From: Heterodera schachtii | Taxonomy: Eukaryota; Nematoda; Chromadorea; Rhabditida; Heteroderidae | Reading direction: 5' to 3' | Assembly: GCA_023374025.1 (NCBI GenBank) | Contig: SIJG01000153.1 | Location: forward strand, 1 to 64,000 | Length of the DNA: 64,000 nt | Shown: piece by piece, positions 45,627-57,014 of the stretch | How the letters are laid out: each line of letters begins with the position of its first letter | Position numbering within the stretch: position 1 is the stretch's first letter | The notes under the pieces: model-generated | What the model saw: the letters and a program-made list of their open reading frames with translations, nothing else | Databases searched by the model: none | What the model was told of the DNA's origin: nothing | Position numbers and translations under genes: made by a program

Positions 45627-46265
45627 TAGGGCATAGAAAAATATGGACATAAAATCGCGAAATATGGCCATAAATATGGACAACAAATCGCGAAATATGG
45701 TCATAATAGCAAAAATATGGACATAAATTTTTCGAAATTAAGGGCATAATTTCTCAAAATTTCAAATTCGCTAAATGTAAAGTAAAACGTTCAAAAATGG
45801 CTAAATATGTTATTAAAAATCATTTTAGTATAAAAAACATGATAAAGCTAAGATTTATTCATTTTTTGCGAAAAATCAACCCAAAAAGGGAAAATTGCGC
45901 TTTTTGCTTATTTTTGACACAAATTTATTAATTTTTAAGAAAATTTAAATTTATTCAATATTCTCGAGAAAATTTGGCGAAAAAAGATTTTTTGAAATTT
46001 CCGGTTTTTGGGCTCAAAAAGGCCAATTTAGCTGCTGGGGGCCGTTCAAATAGAGGTTTTTTGGAAAAATGCCAAAATATGGACATAAAATATGGATAAA
46101 AATGCAAAATATGGAAATATGGACATAAATCGCGAAATATGGAAAATATGGATATAGAAATCCATCCTAGAAGCTTCTAATCAAGCTAAAAACATGTTTT
46201 TCGTGCGTTTCAGACCTCCCATAGTCCAGGAAAAAATATGGATTTCCATATAATTCTATGCCCTA
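45627..46265. mobile_element. hAT-like element, ATATGGACATAAA words (nested)
   Basis: Left TAGGGCATAGAAAAATATGG, right CCATATAATTCTATGCCCTA. Target octamers GTGATAAG and GTGATAAT (7 of 8). The words AATATGGACATAAA and TCGCGAAATATGG fill 45,640-45,735 and 46,074-46,155. Confidence 0.85.
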
Positions 46266-46272
46266 GTGATAA

Positions 46273-47138
46273 TAGTGCTGCCCGAGACTCTCGGTCTCGA
46301 GTCTCGACTCGAGAAAAGTCTCGGGTTTTTTTGGTCTCGGTCTCGAGTCTCGGGTTTTTAAGTCTCGGTCTCGGTTTTCGAGACTCGAGACCGAGACCGA
46401 GACTTTTTTATACCCCTAATGATTGACTTTTGGTAAACTTCTATTTTATAAATTTTAGGTCATTTTTTGTTCAATTTTGTTTACATATGCGTGGTCCAGT
46501 GTGTTGTGTTCTTATTTCTGTTCCGTATTTTCTCGTAGGATCAGTTCCCCTCCAAGTATTTACAAAATTAATGTTTTTTTTTCGATGGGAATCCAATCAC
46601 AATTTAACAATTAAAATCGTAAAATATTGTCATTTTTGGACTAAATTCAAAATTTTCCCCGGCGGCGCCTAACGGCACCGCCGGCACCCAAAACTCCTAT
46701 TTTTCTTTTAAAAAAGTAGCTCAAAGTCACAAAATTGGGATATTATTTGGATAAAATCTGTTAACAAATTGTACTCAAATTAAAAAAATTTCCCCGGCGG
46801 CGCCTATCGGCACCGCCGGAGCTCTAAACCCTTTATTTCTTTAAATTGACTCAAAAACCGCGAAAAAAACTAACGAATTTTTTGTTTTGTGCGTTTTTGA
46901 TTGATAAAAAATGGTACCTAATTGAATCAAAATTTAAAAAAAAAACCAAAAATTGGCTAAGAAAAGACTCAAAATAATTTTTAAACGATTTTTAAGCGAA
47001 TAAGAAAATTTTTTGAAAAAAGTCTCGAGTCTCGGGTTTTTTGGGTCTCGGGTTTTTTGAGTCTCGGAATCGGTCTCGAGTCTCGGGGTCAAGTCTCGGT
47101 TTCGAGTCTCGGGAAATTTTCGGTCTCGAGCAGCACTA
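46273..47138. mobile_element. hAT-like element, TCTCGGTC word family, perfect TSD (nested)
   Basis: Left TAGTGCTGCCCGAGACTCTC, right GGTCTCGAGCAGCACTA. Exact AGTGATAA duplication at 46,265-46,272 and 47,139-47,146. The words CGAGTCTCGG / GGTCTCGAG fill 46,280-46,400 and 47,020-47,130. The interior holds two GC palindromes (46,658-46,692; 46,793-46,821). Confidence 0.9.
46655..46825. repeat. Two copies of the GGCGGCGCC...GGCACCGCC palindrome
   Basis: CCCCGGCGGCGCCTAACGGC and CCCCGGCGGCGCCTATCGGC, each followed by the complementary ACCGCCGG half. Preceded by GTTAACAAATTGTACTCAAA in the second. Other copies: 1,008; 4,870; 29,680-29,815; 38,364; 47,632; 52,738; 59,390. Confidence 0.75.
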
Positions 47139-47427
47139 AGTGATAAGCATGAATATAACATTCTTTTGGCTTTATTTCGAACTCCGAACCCGGACTCGAA
47201 CGTTTTTCGAAAATTTTTGTTTTTTTACAAGTTGTCAGGGCGTTGATTTATTTTTATTTGTACACCAAATGTATGAGTAAACATAAGGATTCGGATGTGG
47301 TTCACATCAAATCAAGCCTTAGCAATCAATATTAACAAAAAAGACTTTTTTGTGACTTTTTGGCGATTTTTTATGACTTTTTAGTCGACTTTTTGAAGAT
47401 TTTTAGTGACTTAAATTCCCAGCCCTA

Positions 47428-48117
47428 GTTATGAGTTCTACACCGGTTGACGTTTTCTTTTGATTTTATTTTTTTCCAATTAATACAGGGTTTTCTATAT
47501 GTTCTTATTTGTAAGAAATGTTCTGATTTGGGGGTAATGCCTTATTTTCATTTAAAAGAGGGAAATTTCTGAAAAACTTGGCTAATTTCTAACAAAATTC
47601 ATATAGTCTTAAAATTTTTCCCTTGCGGTGACAATCGGCACAGCCGGCACCCCAAAAATCATATTTTTTCTTAAAAATTAGCCAACGATTTAACCTTTTG
47701 TCCTTTTTTGGACAAAATTTGTTAAAAATTGCATTCAATTTTCAAAATTTTTTCGGCGGTCTCCCCTCGCACATTCGCCAAGTTTTTTGGAAAAGTGCCG
47801 CAAAAAATGTTAATCTGATTTAGTGATCCCGAATGCACTGAAATTTGTGATAAATATAATAAGAGAATGCATTTTTGATCGAATAAAATGTAAAAATATT
47901 TGAAGCATTTTTGCAAAATGTTCTTATATTTAACTCTAGTCTTATTTTTTGGCCTTTCTTATTTTGAAAATTTTGAGACAGAAACCCTGGATTAATAGAC
48001 AAAACACCAATAAAAAAAGAATTAAATCGAGGCGATACAACGAATAAAGGAATGTGGAGCCAAACACATCCTTCAAAAAAATTATTTTTTTGTAAGATTT
48101 TGGAGCTAATTAAAAGC
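47428..48117. other. Non-coding repeat-rich stretch
   Basis: 47,437-47,460 is the SINE-like GAGTTCTACACCGGTT piece; 47,625-47,660 is a diverged GC palindrome. Nothing gene-like. Confidence 0.45.
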
Positions 48118-48236
48118 AAACCCCCGCCCCCGTCCCCGGGGGCGAGTCATTTGCTCACTCACGCCCCGCGACTCTGACCCCCGCAATCCCCCGCCCCCGC
48201 GAAAAGCCACCCCCGCCCACGGAGGGCGAACCCTAA
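48118..48236. repeat. GC-rich block related to the 2,942 micro-MITE
   Basis: CCCCCGCCCCCGTCCCCGGG, then GAAAAGCCACCCCCGCCCAC and a GGGCGAACCCTA end. The element at 2,942-2,996 has GAAAAGCAGACCCGCCCACG and ends ATCGACCCTA. The left TAGGG end is not visible here. Confidence 0.55.
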
Positions 48237-48237
48237 T

Positions 48238-49024
48238 AATAAGCTAATAATAACAAAATATATTGGCTCTATTTCAGTTTAAACTACCACGATAAAGGAC
48301 ACGACCATGTAATATTTTGATTACATTTCATGCATAACTTTTTCAAGAAGCATTCCACATTCACTTGGTGGCCTCTCCTTTGTAAGTGTCCTTTATTTGC
48401 CCTTAATATTTCAGAAAATTTGGTTGAGTTTCAAAAAATTCTGGTCAAAAAGGTTTATCAAATAATTTTTGAAATTTACAAGCCACAACTTTTTTGAAAC
48501 ACAACCAAATTTTTTGAAATTTTAAAGGCAAATAGAGGACACTTAGGGCTATCAAATGATACCAAGAATCAAATTCGTGCTCATCGCATCAAATAACCCC
48601 ATTTTTTATTATTTATTCTTTTTTTTGTGGGACCAATCATCTTCACAATTGCCAACTTTGTGCATGCCTGATTAAAACCGAAAACCTTTAGGAACATATT
48701 TTTAATGACTTCGCCAAAGTGCGAAATTCGAAAATTTTGGTGCGAAATTCGAAAAGTTTGTATTTCGAGTTTTTGTTCGAATTTGGGCTGGGAATTTATC
48801 TAAATGGAGGCCAGATTCAAAATCGAAAACCCTTAGGAACATTTTTTCAGTGGCGACTAGATTATAATTTTTATTTTAACCGAAAAATGCGACTGGATAA
48901 TAACAAGAAATCAACATTAATATGAAGAGGTAAATGGGTATAAAAAATTACATTAGCTAATGGATAAGAAAAGGGGGAATAAATACATTACATATATTAA
49001 GGAGAGGAATATGGAATAACAAAA
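48238..49024. repeat. Segmental duplication block B (mate of 39.2-40.2 kb)
   Basis: 48,238-48,570 matches 39,180-39,555 (including the fold-back with ACAAGCCACAACTTTTTTGA), and about 48,925-49,025 matches 39,990-40,090. The middle differs; 48,720-48,775 has GTGCGAAATTCGAAAA twice. Confidence 0.6.
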
Positions 49025-49566
49025 TTACATGAATGAATTATTATATTCTTTCCGCATATTTTCATCAAAAATTACAGTGTTAAATCCCTTCAGGGCCAGT
49101 ACAAAATTAGATGGAAGTCGAGCACAGCGCCCGTTGCCGCCAGCGAAGGGGTGAATGAAGGTCTAAATATTGATTGGGTTAGCAAAAGGGACAATAAAAC
49201 AACATTTTCCTATGTATTATGCATTGTTTGAACAGTTTATAATTTTGTGTGTGTATGCATTTCACTAACTTGGCTTTTCAGAACAAGAATTTTGGCTTTT
49301 AATTACATATTTTGCTTTTTAAAATTACTGCTAATATAATAAGTAAATTGCATTACTAGGCGGTAATGGACTTCCGCTGTTAGTGAGAGGAGGTCAGTTG
49401 TGTGTTCATGTGAGTTAAACCACGCTACGAATTCCGCCATTTTCGCCGGGACTTCTTCAGCGGAGACGCCGGAATGGTCGCGCACATCGATTTCCGTTAA
49501 TCGGAGATCTCCCGCGATGAGTGGGTTAGTAGCACACATGATGTCCTTGTGCATGTCCAGCACCAT
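49025..49566 (-). pseudogene. Fic-domain gene fragment B with altered FIC motif
   Basis: Exon 1 (49,566-49,357) follows TTTTTACTAG and reads MVLDMHKDIMCATNPLIAGD, LRLTEIDVRDH, EEVPAKMAEFVAWF, TAEVHYRL. A GTAATG donor and 194-nt intron lead to exon 2 (49,162-49,025): TFIHPFAGGNGRCARLPSNF, VLALKGFNTVIFDENMRKEY, NNSFM, stop. Fic enzymes transfer AMP (or related groups) to target hydroxyls using HPFx(D/E)GNGRxxR: here the His, Asn and both Arg are kept but the Mg-binding acidic residue is Gly. The protein stops soon after RKEY, where family members continue for several helices. Upstream exons are missing. It is closest to the metazoan FICD/FIC-1 type in spacing. A truncated pseudogene is most likely; a minimal transcript is possible. 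Confidence 0.75.
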
Positions 49567-49851
49567 CTAGTAAAAAACACAATGACCTGACCCATAAAAA
49601 TTCATTTTCGAATTTTCAGATTTTAAATTACGATGAATGGATAGGAAACCAAAATACATATTGACCCCAATATTCCCTTTTTAGATGTTTTTCTAAGATT
49701 TTCATATAACGAAATTAACCTCCAGTGTTAGTTCCTTTGCGTATATGACGCTAGTGTTTAAAAGGTAAAAATAACGCGCATCATGCTCAAAAAGCGAACG
49801 CTGATCCCATAAGAATTGTTGATGTTCCAGCTATACCCTGTCCATATTTAC

Positions 49852-50052
49852 CTCAGCCAATGCGTCGTAAAAGTCGTCGGCAGCGAATGCGTTCGGGTCG
49901 TACACGGCGCAGACAAAGCAGGTGCCCTTCTCGTCGATGCCGTACGCTTTGCGCAACGCCTCGTAAAGTGCCGGATTGATGTAGTCCTTTCACCGTTTGA
50001 TGCTCGTGTGCATGTCACGCCGCGCTCCTTCTCGAAAAAGGCGACGACTTTG
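49852..50052 (-). pseudogene. SAP30BP/HCNGP-like exon, frameshifted
   Basis: After TTTTCAG the minus strand reads KVVAFFEKERGV; then, after a one-base loss, DMHTSIKR, an in-frame TGA, KDYINPALYEALRKAYGIDE, KGTCFVCAVYDPNAF and DDFYDALAE with donor GTAAAT. HCNGP-family proteins (SAP30-binding protein, a nuclear transcription/splicing factor) have the same succession (R.M.....I.RKK.F.NP..YE.L......DE.GTN...D.FDP....D.YYE.LA). Two independent lesions (about 50,007 and the TGA near 49,992) indicate a pseudogene. Only this exon is recognised; a GC-rich patch at 50,250-50,320 could be an upstream exon but has no clear homology. Confidence 0.7.
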
Positions 50053-50525
50053 CTGAAAAGAAATTCAAAATTTTTTTTTTGCATTGCAAGAAATTCCCGA
50101 AAATATGTGCTAGACAGCTTTAGGACATTAAAAATATTGTTGAAAACTTGAAAAAGAGAGGCATTTCCAAAATTCAAAGAAAAGGGTTCAAGTTTAACCC
50201 ATTTTCGTTCGGCATAATTAATCAAGCATTTCACCTGAGTCGGCATCGGTTGGTGCTGCTGAATCGGCTGTGGCGTCGCAATCGCCGAAGAGACACAGCG
50301 GACGGCGCCTGGGCCTGAAACATTGGAACTATTTTTTTTTCGAAAAAGTAGTATGATCGGAAGATAAGGTTATTTTTTTGAACCGCACGAACCAGGCCCC
50401 GTCTATCAACGCCATAAAATTCCGACCATAATAAGAGGAAGCATTCTCAAAACCCATCATTTTTGCCAAAATTTTTATGGCTCCGCATGTCGGTGACGAA
50501 ATTTGTCACATATTTTGACGCGAAC

Positions 50526-51598
50526 CTGTACTCCGGGGAAGTCGCCGCCCATGGTCTCCATGTCGTCGGTGTCACCCCAGTCGCCCTCGTTGACGGCGAT
50601 GTCCGCCTCGCCCTCCTTCTCCTGTGGGTCACGGGAGGAAGTACAAGTCGGGCATGATCAGCTTGTCGTCCACAACAAAGCCCGTCTGGCGACTGATTTT
50701 GCCGCGAAACGGCAAAACTTCACGGGCCAACAGCCACCAAATCAGTCCGACGGAGTGCTTTTTCTGTGGGGGGGGGGGGGTTGCACAAAATATATTATAA
50801 ATTTGGCCAACAATTAATTCTTTTTTGCACAAATGGCAAGTATTTGAAAATATAAAATTGTATTTTAGGCAGCAGATAATTTTGCAAATTTTCCACTCAA
50901 TAATAAAAGAGTTGGTTTTGTTCAAAAAACCGTTAATCATAAATTTAGAAAACAATTGAAAACCTTGAAATTCTTTTGGATTTGGTTGGTCAAAGAACTG
51001 GGCGTGAAATGGCCAACGATTGGCGGTGTAAAGGGATTTCCTTCCACCTTGTTAAGGGCTTGAAATAGATAAAAAATCACAATCAGCCCGCCCTGGGACC
51101 ATGGAATAAGGAAAACCTTGAGCACAGCGCGTTGGGCATACGGCTGGGCAGAGACAACCACAACATCGGACGGATTTTCAATGGCCGCGATGGCACGGAC
51201 GGCGAACAACAGTTTCTCCCACGTTTTGCGAATGTTGATGATGTGAATGCCTTAATGTGGTGGGGGTGGATTGTTTTTTTAATTTGTAAGATTTTGTGCT
51301 CGGCATAATTTGGTAGGCATGGCTTTGAGACAGAAAAAGTTGAAAACTTCAAAATCATTGGCCAAAAATACAAAAATATCAGAATTTTGAATATGCAAAA
51401 TACAGCAAGTTTTTCTTTTGCATTACATTTTTTTAAATTTATTGTGCACAAGTCAAAAAATAATCCGTCTGATCGACGCTTCCACACATTGTGCTCCATT
51501 TGGTAGTCCATCTTTTTGGTGCCGATGTGCGATTCGCTCACCAAAAATTTCATTGCGTCATCGTCCGTCAGTTTGAAGACGTCAAAACTGCTTGACAT
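50526..51598 (-). pseudogene. RPSA: Small-subunit ribosomal protein SA (uS2) pseudogene
   Basis: Exons: 51,598-51,466 (MSSSFDVFKLTDDDAMKFL, YQMEHNVWKRRSDG), 51,250-51,117 ([40 protein letters not shown]), 51,047-50,964 ([17 protein letters not shown]) and 50,763-50,526 ([43 protein letters not shown]). This is the S2 fold of the 40S subunit with its acidic tail. Defects: the first donor is GATT instead of GT; the exon for the EPRLL...DPR...CNN block is absent; an extra base after DLYF (about 50,635) shifts the frame. Introns are kept, so it arose by DNA duplication. The tail breaks off at a GTTCGC donor. A G run (50,769-50,779) abuts the last exon. Confidence 0.85.
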
Positions 51599-52059
51599 GT
51601 TGGAGGCAGAAAATAAATTGTATTAATTAATCTGAAAAAAGAGTGGAAAATGGAAATGAGATTTGGGAAGAAAGAATGAAGTCGAGATTGGGCAACAGAT
51701 CAATTTGAGCGGGAATTTTAAATAGAGAAGCAACGCTTTCATGCTCTTTTTAATTTTAAGCTTAAAAGCAAAAAGAAAACAAGGAACAAATTCAAACAAT
51801 ATGGCGTTCTGTCTAAAAAAAAATTTACTAGAGAAAAATTTCAAACAAAACCCATTAAGAGAAAATCAAATAAAAATATAGAAAGGAGAGAAATTTTGCC
51901 GCTCATTTTGGCGTACTTAACAAATTAGTTTAAACCATTTGGGTAAATATTAATCATAGGGCCCAGACTCAAAATTGCTTAAACCACTTTTATAGGTTTT
52001 CTTATGCGCTGAAAACGATAAAGCAATCAACAATTTTAGCGCGCTTCAACTTTAAACCG
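51599..52059. other. Non-coding stretch upstream of the RPSA copy
   Basis: It would contain the promoter of the original ribosomal-protein gene; no TATA or trans-splice signal is evident. 51,957-52,060 is repeat-like. Confidence 0.4.
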
Positions 52060-52198
52060 GTTTTTGAACCGGTTCAAATGTGGAAAAAGAAATTGGTATC
52101 ATTCGACAGCTCTTGACGAGTTACTTTAAAAACCTAAGAATAAAGTCTAACGATGAAATCTGAGCACTGGACAACTGAGTCCCAGTGAAAATACTCAT
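52060..52198. repeat. Dispersed repeat, copy 2 (pair at 22.4 kb)
   Basis: GAACCGGTTCAAA, TTGGTATCATTCGA, AGCTCTTGA, GCACTGG and AACTGAGTCCCAGTGAAAAT in the same order as 22,370-22,565. 52,199-52,388 is non-coding with a purine-rich GC patch (52,245-52,310). Confidence 0.6.
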
Positions 52199-52388
52199 TT
52201 CAGTACCATACAAATAATAAAGAAAAATTTATATTTTCGCAAAAGGGAGCATGCGAAGACGGAGCAAGTAGTGGGGCGAGACGGAGGGCGGAGGAAGCAG
52301 TTGGAAATGCATACAAATCCGGAACCTAATTATTACATTAACAGTTGATTTGCCTTTTATTCTGATTTTCTACTTTTCTACAAAAAAG

Positions 52389-53157
52389 TAGAGTTGAGCG
52401 GGACCGGGACGGAAATTCCCGGTCCTCCGATGTCCCGGTTCCCGGATTTTGAAAATTTATTTCCGGTCCCGGTAAGGCAACCGGGAAAAACAAGCACTGG
52501 TAAGAATGGGGGTCTAAGTGAAAAAATAGTGATGAAAATTGGAGTTAAAGGAAAAAAAATAGTCTAAAATATTCATTGATTTCCTATCGACAAAATATGA
52601 TTCCTCATATTTTTTTTAATTGACACATTTTTTATCATGTTTTAAAGAAAATCCATACAAATTGAGCTTAGTAATCTCAAAACCAGCCTTTTTGTTGAAA
52701 ATCTGTTAACAAATCACACTCAAATTTTCAAAATTTCCCCCGACGGCGCCTATCGGCACCGCCGGACCCCATTCTTCCACAAAAGTTTTTTGGAAAAAGC
52801 GCACCGCAAAAAAGTGATATGAAAAGCAAATCTGAATTTCTAAAATATTCAATCATTTGAGTCAAAAAATGATTAATTGTTTCAAAAACTGAAGTAAATT
52901 CGATTTGAAATTTTCATTAATTTAATTTAGCTTTAATTTTGGATTTTATAAAATAAATAGCAATTTAAAAAACAAATTTTGTATTATTTTCACTTGATTA
53001 AAATTGAATTGTTTTAAAATATTTGAATTTTTAAAAATTCCCGGTCGGTCCCGGTTCCCGGTCCCGGACAAAAATCAAGGTCCCGGTCCCGGCTTCTCAG
53101 GTTTCGGCAAGTCCCGGTCCCGGTTTTGCCCAAAATTCCCGGTCCCGCTCAACTCTA
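52389..53157. mobile_element. hAT-like element, CCCGGTC word family
   Basis: Left TAGAGTTGAGCGGGACCGGG and right CCGGTCCCGCTCAACTCTA. The words CCCGGTTCCCGG / GGTCCCGGT cluster at 52,400-52,490 and 53,038-53,145. Flanking octamers CAAAAAAG and ATAAAAGC do not match well. The interior shares AAGCACTGGTAAGAA and the GC palindrome with 4,555-4,915. Confidence 0.8.
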
Positions 53158-54423
53158 ATAAAAGCATTTGTTAACTCCATTTCTCATTAAAATAATTAAA
53201 TTACAATGTTTATTATTATTTCTGGAGTCCATTTAGAAATTTTCAATTTCTATAATTTAAAAAAAAATAATCCTTATTTTACTACGGATATGAAATATTT
53301 ATCTGAAATTAGCTTTCGATTAAAATAATCAAAAATATGCATATAAAATAAAATATGCGCATAAAATATAACCAAAAAACACATAAATTTTCCCATATTG
53401 AGGGCGAAATTTTCCAAAATTCTTCAAGTTAGTTAAATTTAAGCTAAAAATCTCGAAAATAGCTAAATACGGTATAAAATTAAATTATTTAATATTGGAG
53501 AAAATGTATAAAAACAAAAATTTATCATTTTTGAACTTGTTTTTTGACATAAATTCCCTATTTATTTTTTTACTTTATATTTTCGACAAAATACTTAAAA
53601 TGAAAATTTTTGAAAAATTTTCGGTCCTTGGAGATTCAAGGGCCGCTTTAATAGAAGGGCCGTTTTAATAGAGAACAACGGTGGAATATATCTTCCGTAA
53701 CGTTTATCTTTAAAAAATTTTCGAAAAAATTCTAATGGATTGCAATTTTCAGAAAAGCCCCATTAACTAATTGGAAAATTGACAAATTCATTAATTTTGT
53801 GGTGAGTGGCGATTAAATTAATTATTTTGCTCATTAAAAATACTACTACTTTTGTGTTCCTTATTTTTCGCTTCAAACTACAATTAATTGCTATCATAAA
53901 TTTTTGGCAATTATTAAGCATATCCCAAAAAAACAACAAAATTAAGGATTTTAAGCCATTTTCGGGTTTTCAGACTACCTTGAAGGAGTGATCTGATCAA
54001 ATTGGTGCAATTTTCAGATTTTTCTGCAAATTTAGAACTAAGTTTTTGGTGATTAAACTTTTTGGTGCATTACTTTTGAGACACCAAAAGGGGGGCTTAT
54101 ATAAAGTCTTAATTTATTAATTATATCACAATTACTAACTAATTCTATTTCCTTTGATTCACAATTTTTTAAACAAACATTTTGTTCATTGTAATTATTT
54201 TCCTCTATAATTACTAAAAACTTAGGATTAAATCTCTTAAATATTTTTTTTGTTTTTAAAACATTAAAAGAATCTCCTAAATTATACTCTGATTTTGTTT
54301 TATTTTTTTTAATTCAGAAACTCAAAAAAAAATTTTTTTTAAAAGATTCAAAAAAGTTACTCAAAAAAAACATCAACATACTCTTTAATACTAACTCACT
54401 ATTTTTATAAAAATCTATGAGCC
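53158..54423. other. Non-coding AT-rich stretch
   Basis: 53,330-53,375 has ATAAAATATGCGCATAAAAT words; 54,040-54,105 carries TGGTGCATTACTTTTGAGAC, related to the mariner-like end at 59.7-59.9 kb. No gene recognised. Confidence 0.45.
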
Positions 54424-54861
54424 TACCGTATATGCTCTAATTATAGCCCAGTCTCTATTAATCCCGCAGTCTCCAATTATCCCCCCCCCTTTCTGAGGAG
54501 TTTAAAAATAATCCCCCAGTCTCTCTTTATCCCCCATGGGGGTAAATAGAATTTTTAAATTTTCGAAGAAAATTTTATAAAGCAAAATTGCGAATTTTTC
54601 TACTATTTTAATTTGTGTAAACTATCTTTCAGAACCGATTTCTCATTTTTAAGATCTCCCGATTATTTTTATTTTTAAGCTTAATACCACTAACATATCC
54701 AAATATCTTAGTTATGAATTTCCAAAAATTAGCTTACCTAATTCTTACAAGCTCGAAAAATGAAAAATTTTTAAAAATTCAAATATGAAAGAAAACTAAT
54801 GTTCAAATTCGGAACTCGTCAGTTGGGCCCTCGCGTATGGCCCCAGAATGTTTTAGCCTAT

Positions 54862-55362
54862 AACCAGAGCGGAGCAGGTCGTTTCCCCCCCGTCGTTTCC
54901 CCCCCGCCGGTTCCCCCCCGTCGTTTCCCCCCCGTGTCGTTTCCCCCCCAGGTCGTTTCCCCCCCGAAAAATTTTTTTTTAAAAAAAATTTTCAAACCTA
55001 GAAATTTTTCATAAAAAAATTCTTAGGAATTTTCTTAGTACGAAAATTTCAAGAAAAAATTTTTTGAGAAATTTTTCAGTGGTTTTTTAGAAATTTCGTT
55101 ATGAACTGCTAAGTTTTTCAAAAATTTTCTAAAAAAAAATTTTTTTTTCTTGAAATTTTCGTACTAAGAAAATTCCTAAGAATTTTTTTATGAAAAATTT
55201 CTAGGTTTGAAAATTTTTTTAAAAAAAATTTTTCGGGCGGGAAACGACGTGGGGGGGAAACGACCCGGGGGGGAAACGACCGGGGGGGGACGGGGGGGAA
55301 CCGGCGGGGGGGAACCGGCGGGGGGGAAATGAAGTGCACCCAACCAGAGCGGAGCAGGTCGT
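54862..55362. mobile_element. Fold-back element, GTCGTTTCCCCCCC word family
   Basis: CGTTTCCCCCCCG words (54,880-54,965) and inverted GGGGGGGAAACGAC words (55,232-55,328) flank long complementary arms (54,966-55,120 with 55,130-55,232). The phrase AACCAGAGCGGAGCAGGTCG occurs at both outer edges (54,861 and 55,343) as a 20-bp direct repeat, longer than a usual target duplication. Confidence 0.75.
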
Positions 55363-57014
55363 CCTTTTTTCTAAGATTTGTCCTTTTTTGGAGGGGCCCG
55401 ATCTTAGAAAGCTAAAATGTAATTTTTCTAAGATTTTCCTTTATTTTGGGGTGCTAGGTCGATGCGAAAAAAAACAGCTTATTTAAAAAGCCTCATTTGT
55501 CCTTTTTTTGAAAAAAAACTTGGCCACTATGCCTATAAATTAGCATAGAAAAATAAAAAGATTTTTTGGCTTTTGAAAATGTTATTCTGGGGAGAAACGT
55601 GTGGGGCTTAACTGACGTAGATCGTTCAAATTCGTATTTCAATATTTTGAAGGTTTTGTCAAAGTTTTGTAAATATTTGACATTTTTCAAATTTTCATGT
55701 AAAATTCAGAAATTCTTTAACAAGAATGCAATAAAAAATATTTTTTTTTTGACTCGATGACATTTTGGCACATGTTTAAAAAATTCAAAAATTTTTTTCT
55801 AAATAAATCACTTTGCATAAAAAAATTGTGGCCACATTCAAAAGGAAATGTGGCCACATTCTAAAAGAAATATTCATTCGGCAATATGTTTAAGAAATAT
55901 TGCGTAAGAATTGTATAAATATTTTAGAAAAAGTTTAGAATGCTAGAAATTGTTCCTAGAAGGAATCTGAGCGATTTTTTTAATTTTAATTGTAAAATGA
56001 AGCATTGCCAAAAACACATAAATTTAAAATTAATTTAATGATGATAATTAACAATTCGATTAATAACAAATTGTTTGCTTTATTGGGTCATTCTTTCTTT
56101 TTAAAGCCATCCTTACTATAGTTGGGCATATTTTGTCATTTTTTATAGCATCGATAATTTTTTAAAATTTTTATTGGCATTTTCCAATTTCTAACACAGC
56201 TCAGCCTAGACCAATAATTTCATTTAAAATTTTGAGAAAATGAAAAAGATTTTACCGTTTATAAATTTGAAATTGAATCTTTAAAAAAGACATAATGAGT
56301 GAAAACCAAGAAAAAAAACCATTGTATCTTTAAAGGATTTAAAAAATCGAAAGGACAGCCCCGACTATCGAGGAGACCCTCCAAAAAAATGAGAAATTTC
56401 TCGACTTGCAAATTTTAAAAAAGCTTTACTTTTTACCAAGAGGGTGCTTCTTGCGGTTCCTGGTGATTGGGGATAAACTTTTTCCAAAATTTTTAAAAAT
56501 TTCTAGAAATTAAAGGGAAACTTGTGATACCTCGTTTCCTACTGGCAAAATTTTCTTGAAATTTTGTTGGCCAAATGTTCCCGTTTTTGCCTCTCATCAG
56601 ATGTTCATCCAGCAGTTTGTTGTTTTAAAATTTTCATTTTACGTAAATTATTCAGAAAACTGAATGACGATGAGACAGAATAAAAAATTACAAAATTCTC
56701 CACCCCAAAATTTTGTCAATTTTCATCATAATTTTTCACGCGGATTTGGCGGACCGTCGACGGATGGGAAACAGCAGAAGAAACGGCTTGGAAAAAGCAG
56801 CGATCAGAATAATTAAGAAATTGTTAAAAAATCATCTTAATAATTTAAAAAGCTGGAAAGTGCCAAAATCTTAATTTTTGTTCGCTAGACTGCTTGAGAT
56901 GAGAATTACAGAGACGCGAAACCATCACCGAGACGTATACTTAAATGTTTTATAAAAAGACATTTAATTTGAATTAATTAATACTCATTTAAATATGTGT
57001 TGGGTACGCTACCG
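55363..57014. other. Non-coding stretch
   Basis: AT-rich with scattered repeats. 55,830-55,870 has a twofold GTGGCCACATTC. No exon could be supported. Confidence 0.4.

Larger units (their letters stand above)
45295..47427. mobile_element. 2.1-kb hAT-like element, GACTTTTT family, hosting two nested elements
   Basis: Left TAGGGCTGGGAATTTAAGTC and right GACTTAAATTCCCAGCCCTA are perfect inverted ends. GACTTTTTGG words follow at 45,404-45,440 and 47,342-47,412. Flanking octamers TGTATGAG and GTTATGAG agree at six positions. The elements at 45,627 and 46,273 lie inside. No transposase ORF. Confidence 0.85.

Noticed and set aside
52389..53157. Telomere or rDNA-like GC repeats
   Set aside because: Words are CCCGGTC in inverted arrangement with TAGAGTTGAG ends, which identifies a transposable element.
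54799..55339. Proline-rich ORFs (PPVPPRRFPP type)
   Set aside because: Translation of GTTTCCCCCCC words in a fold-back element.
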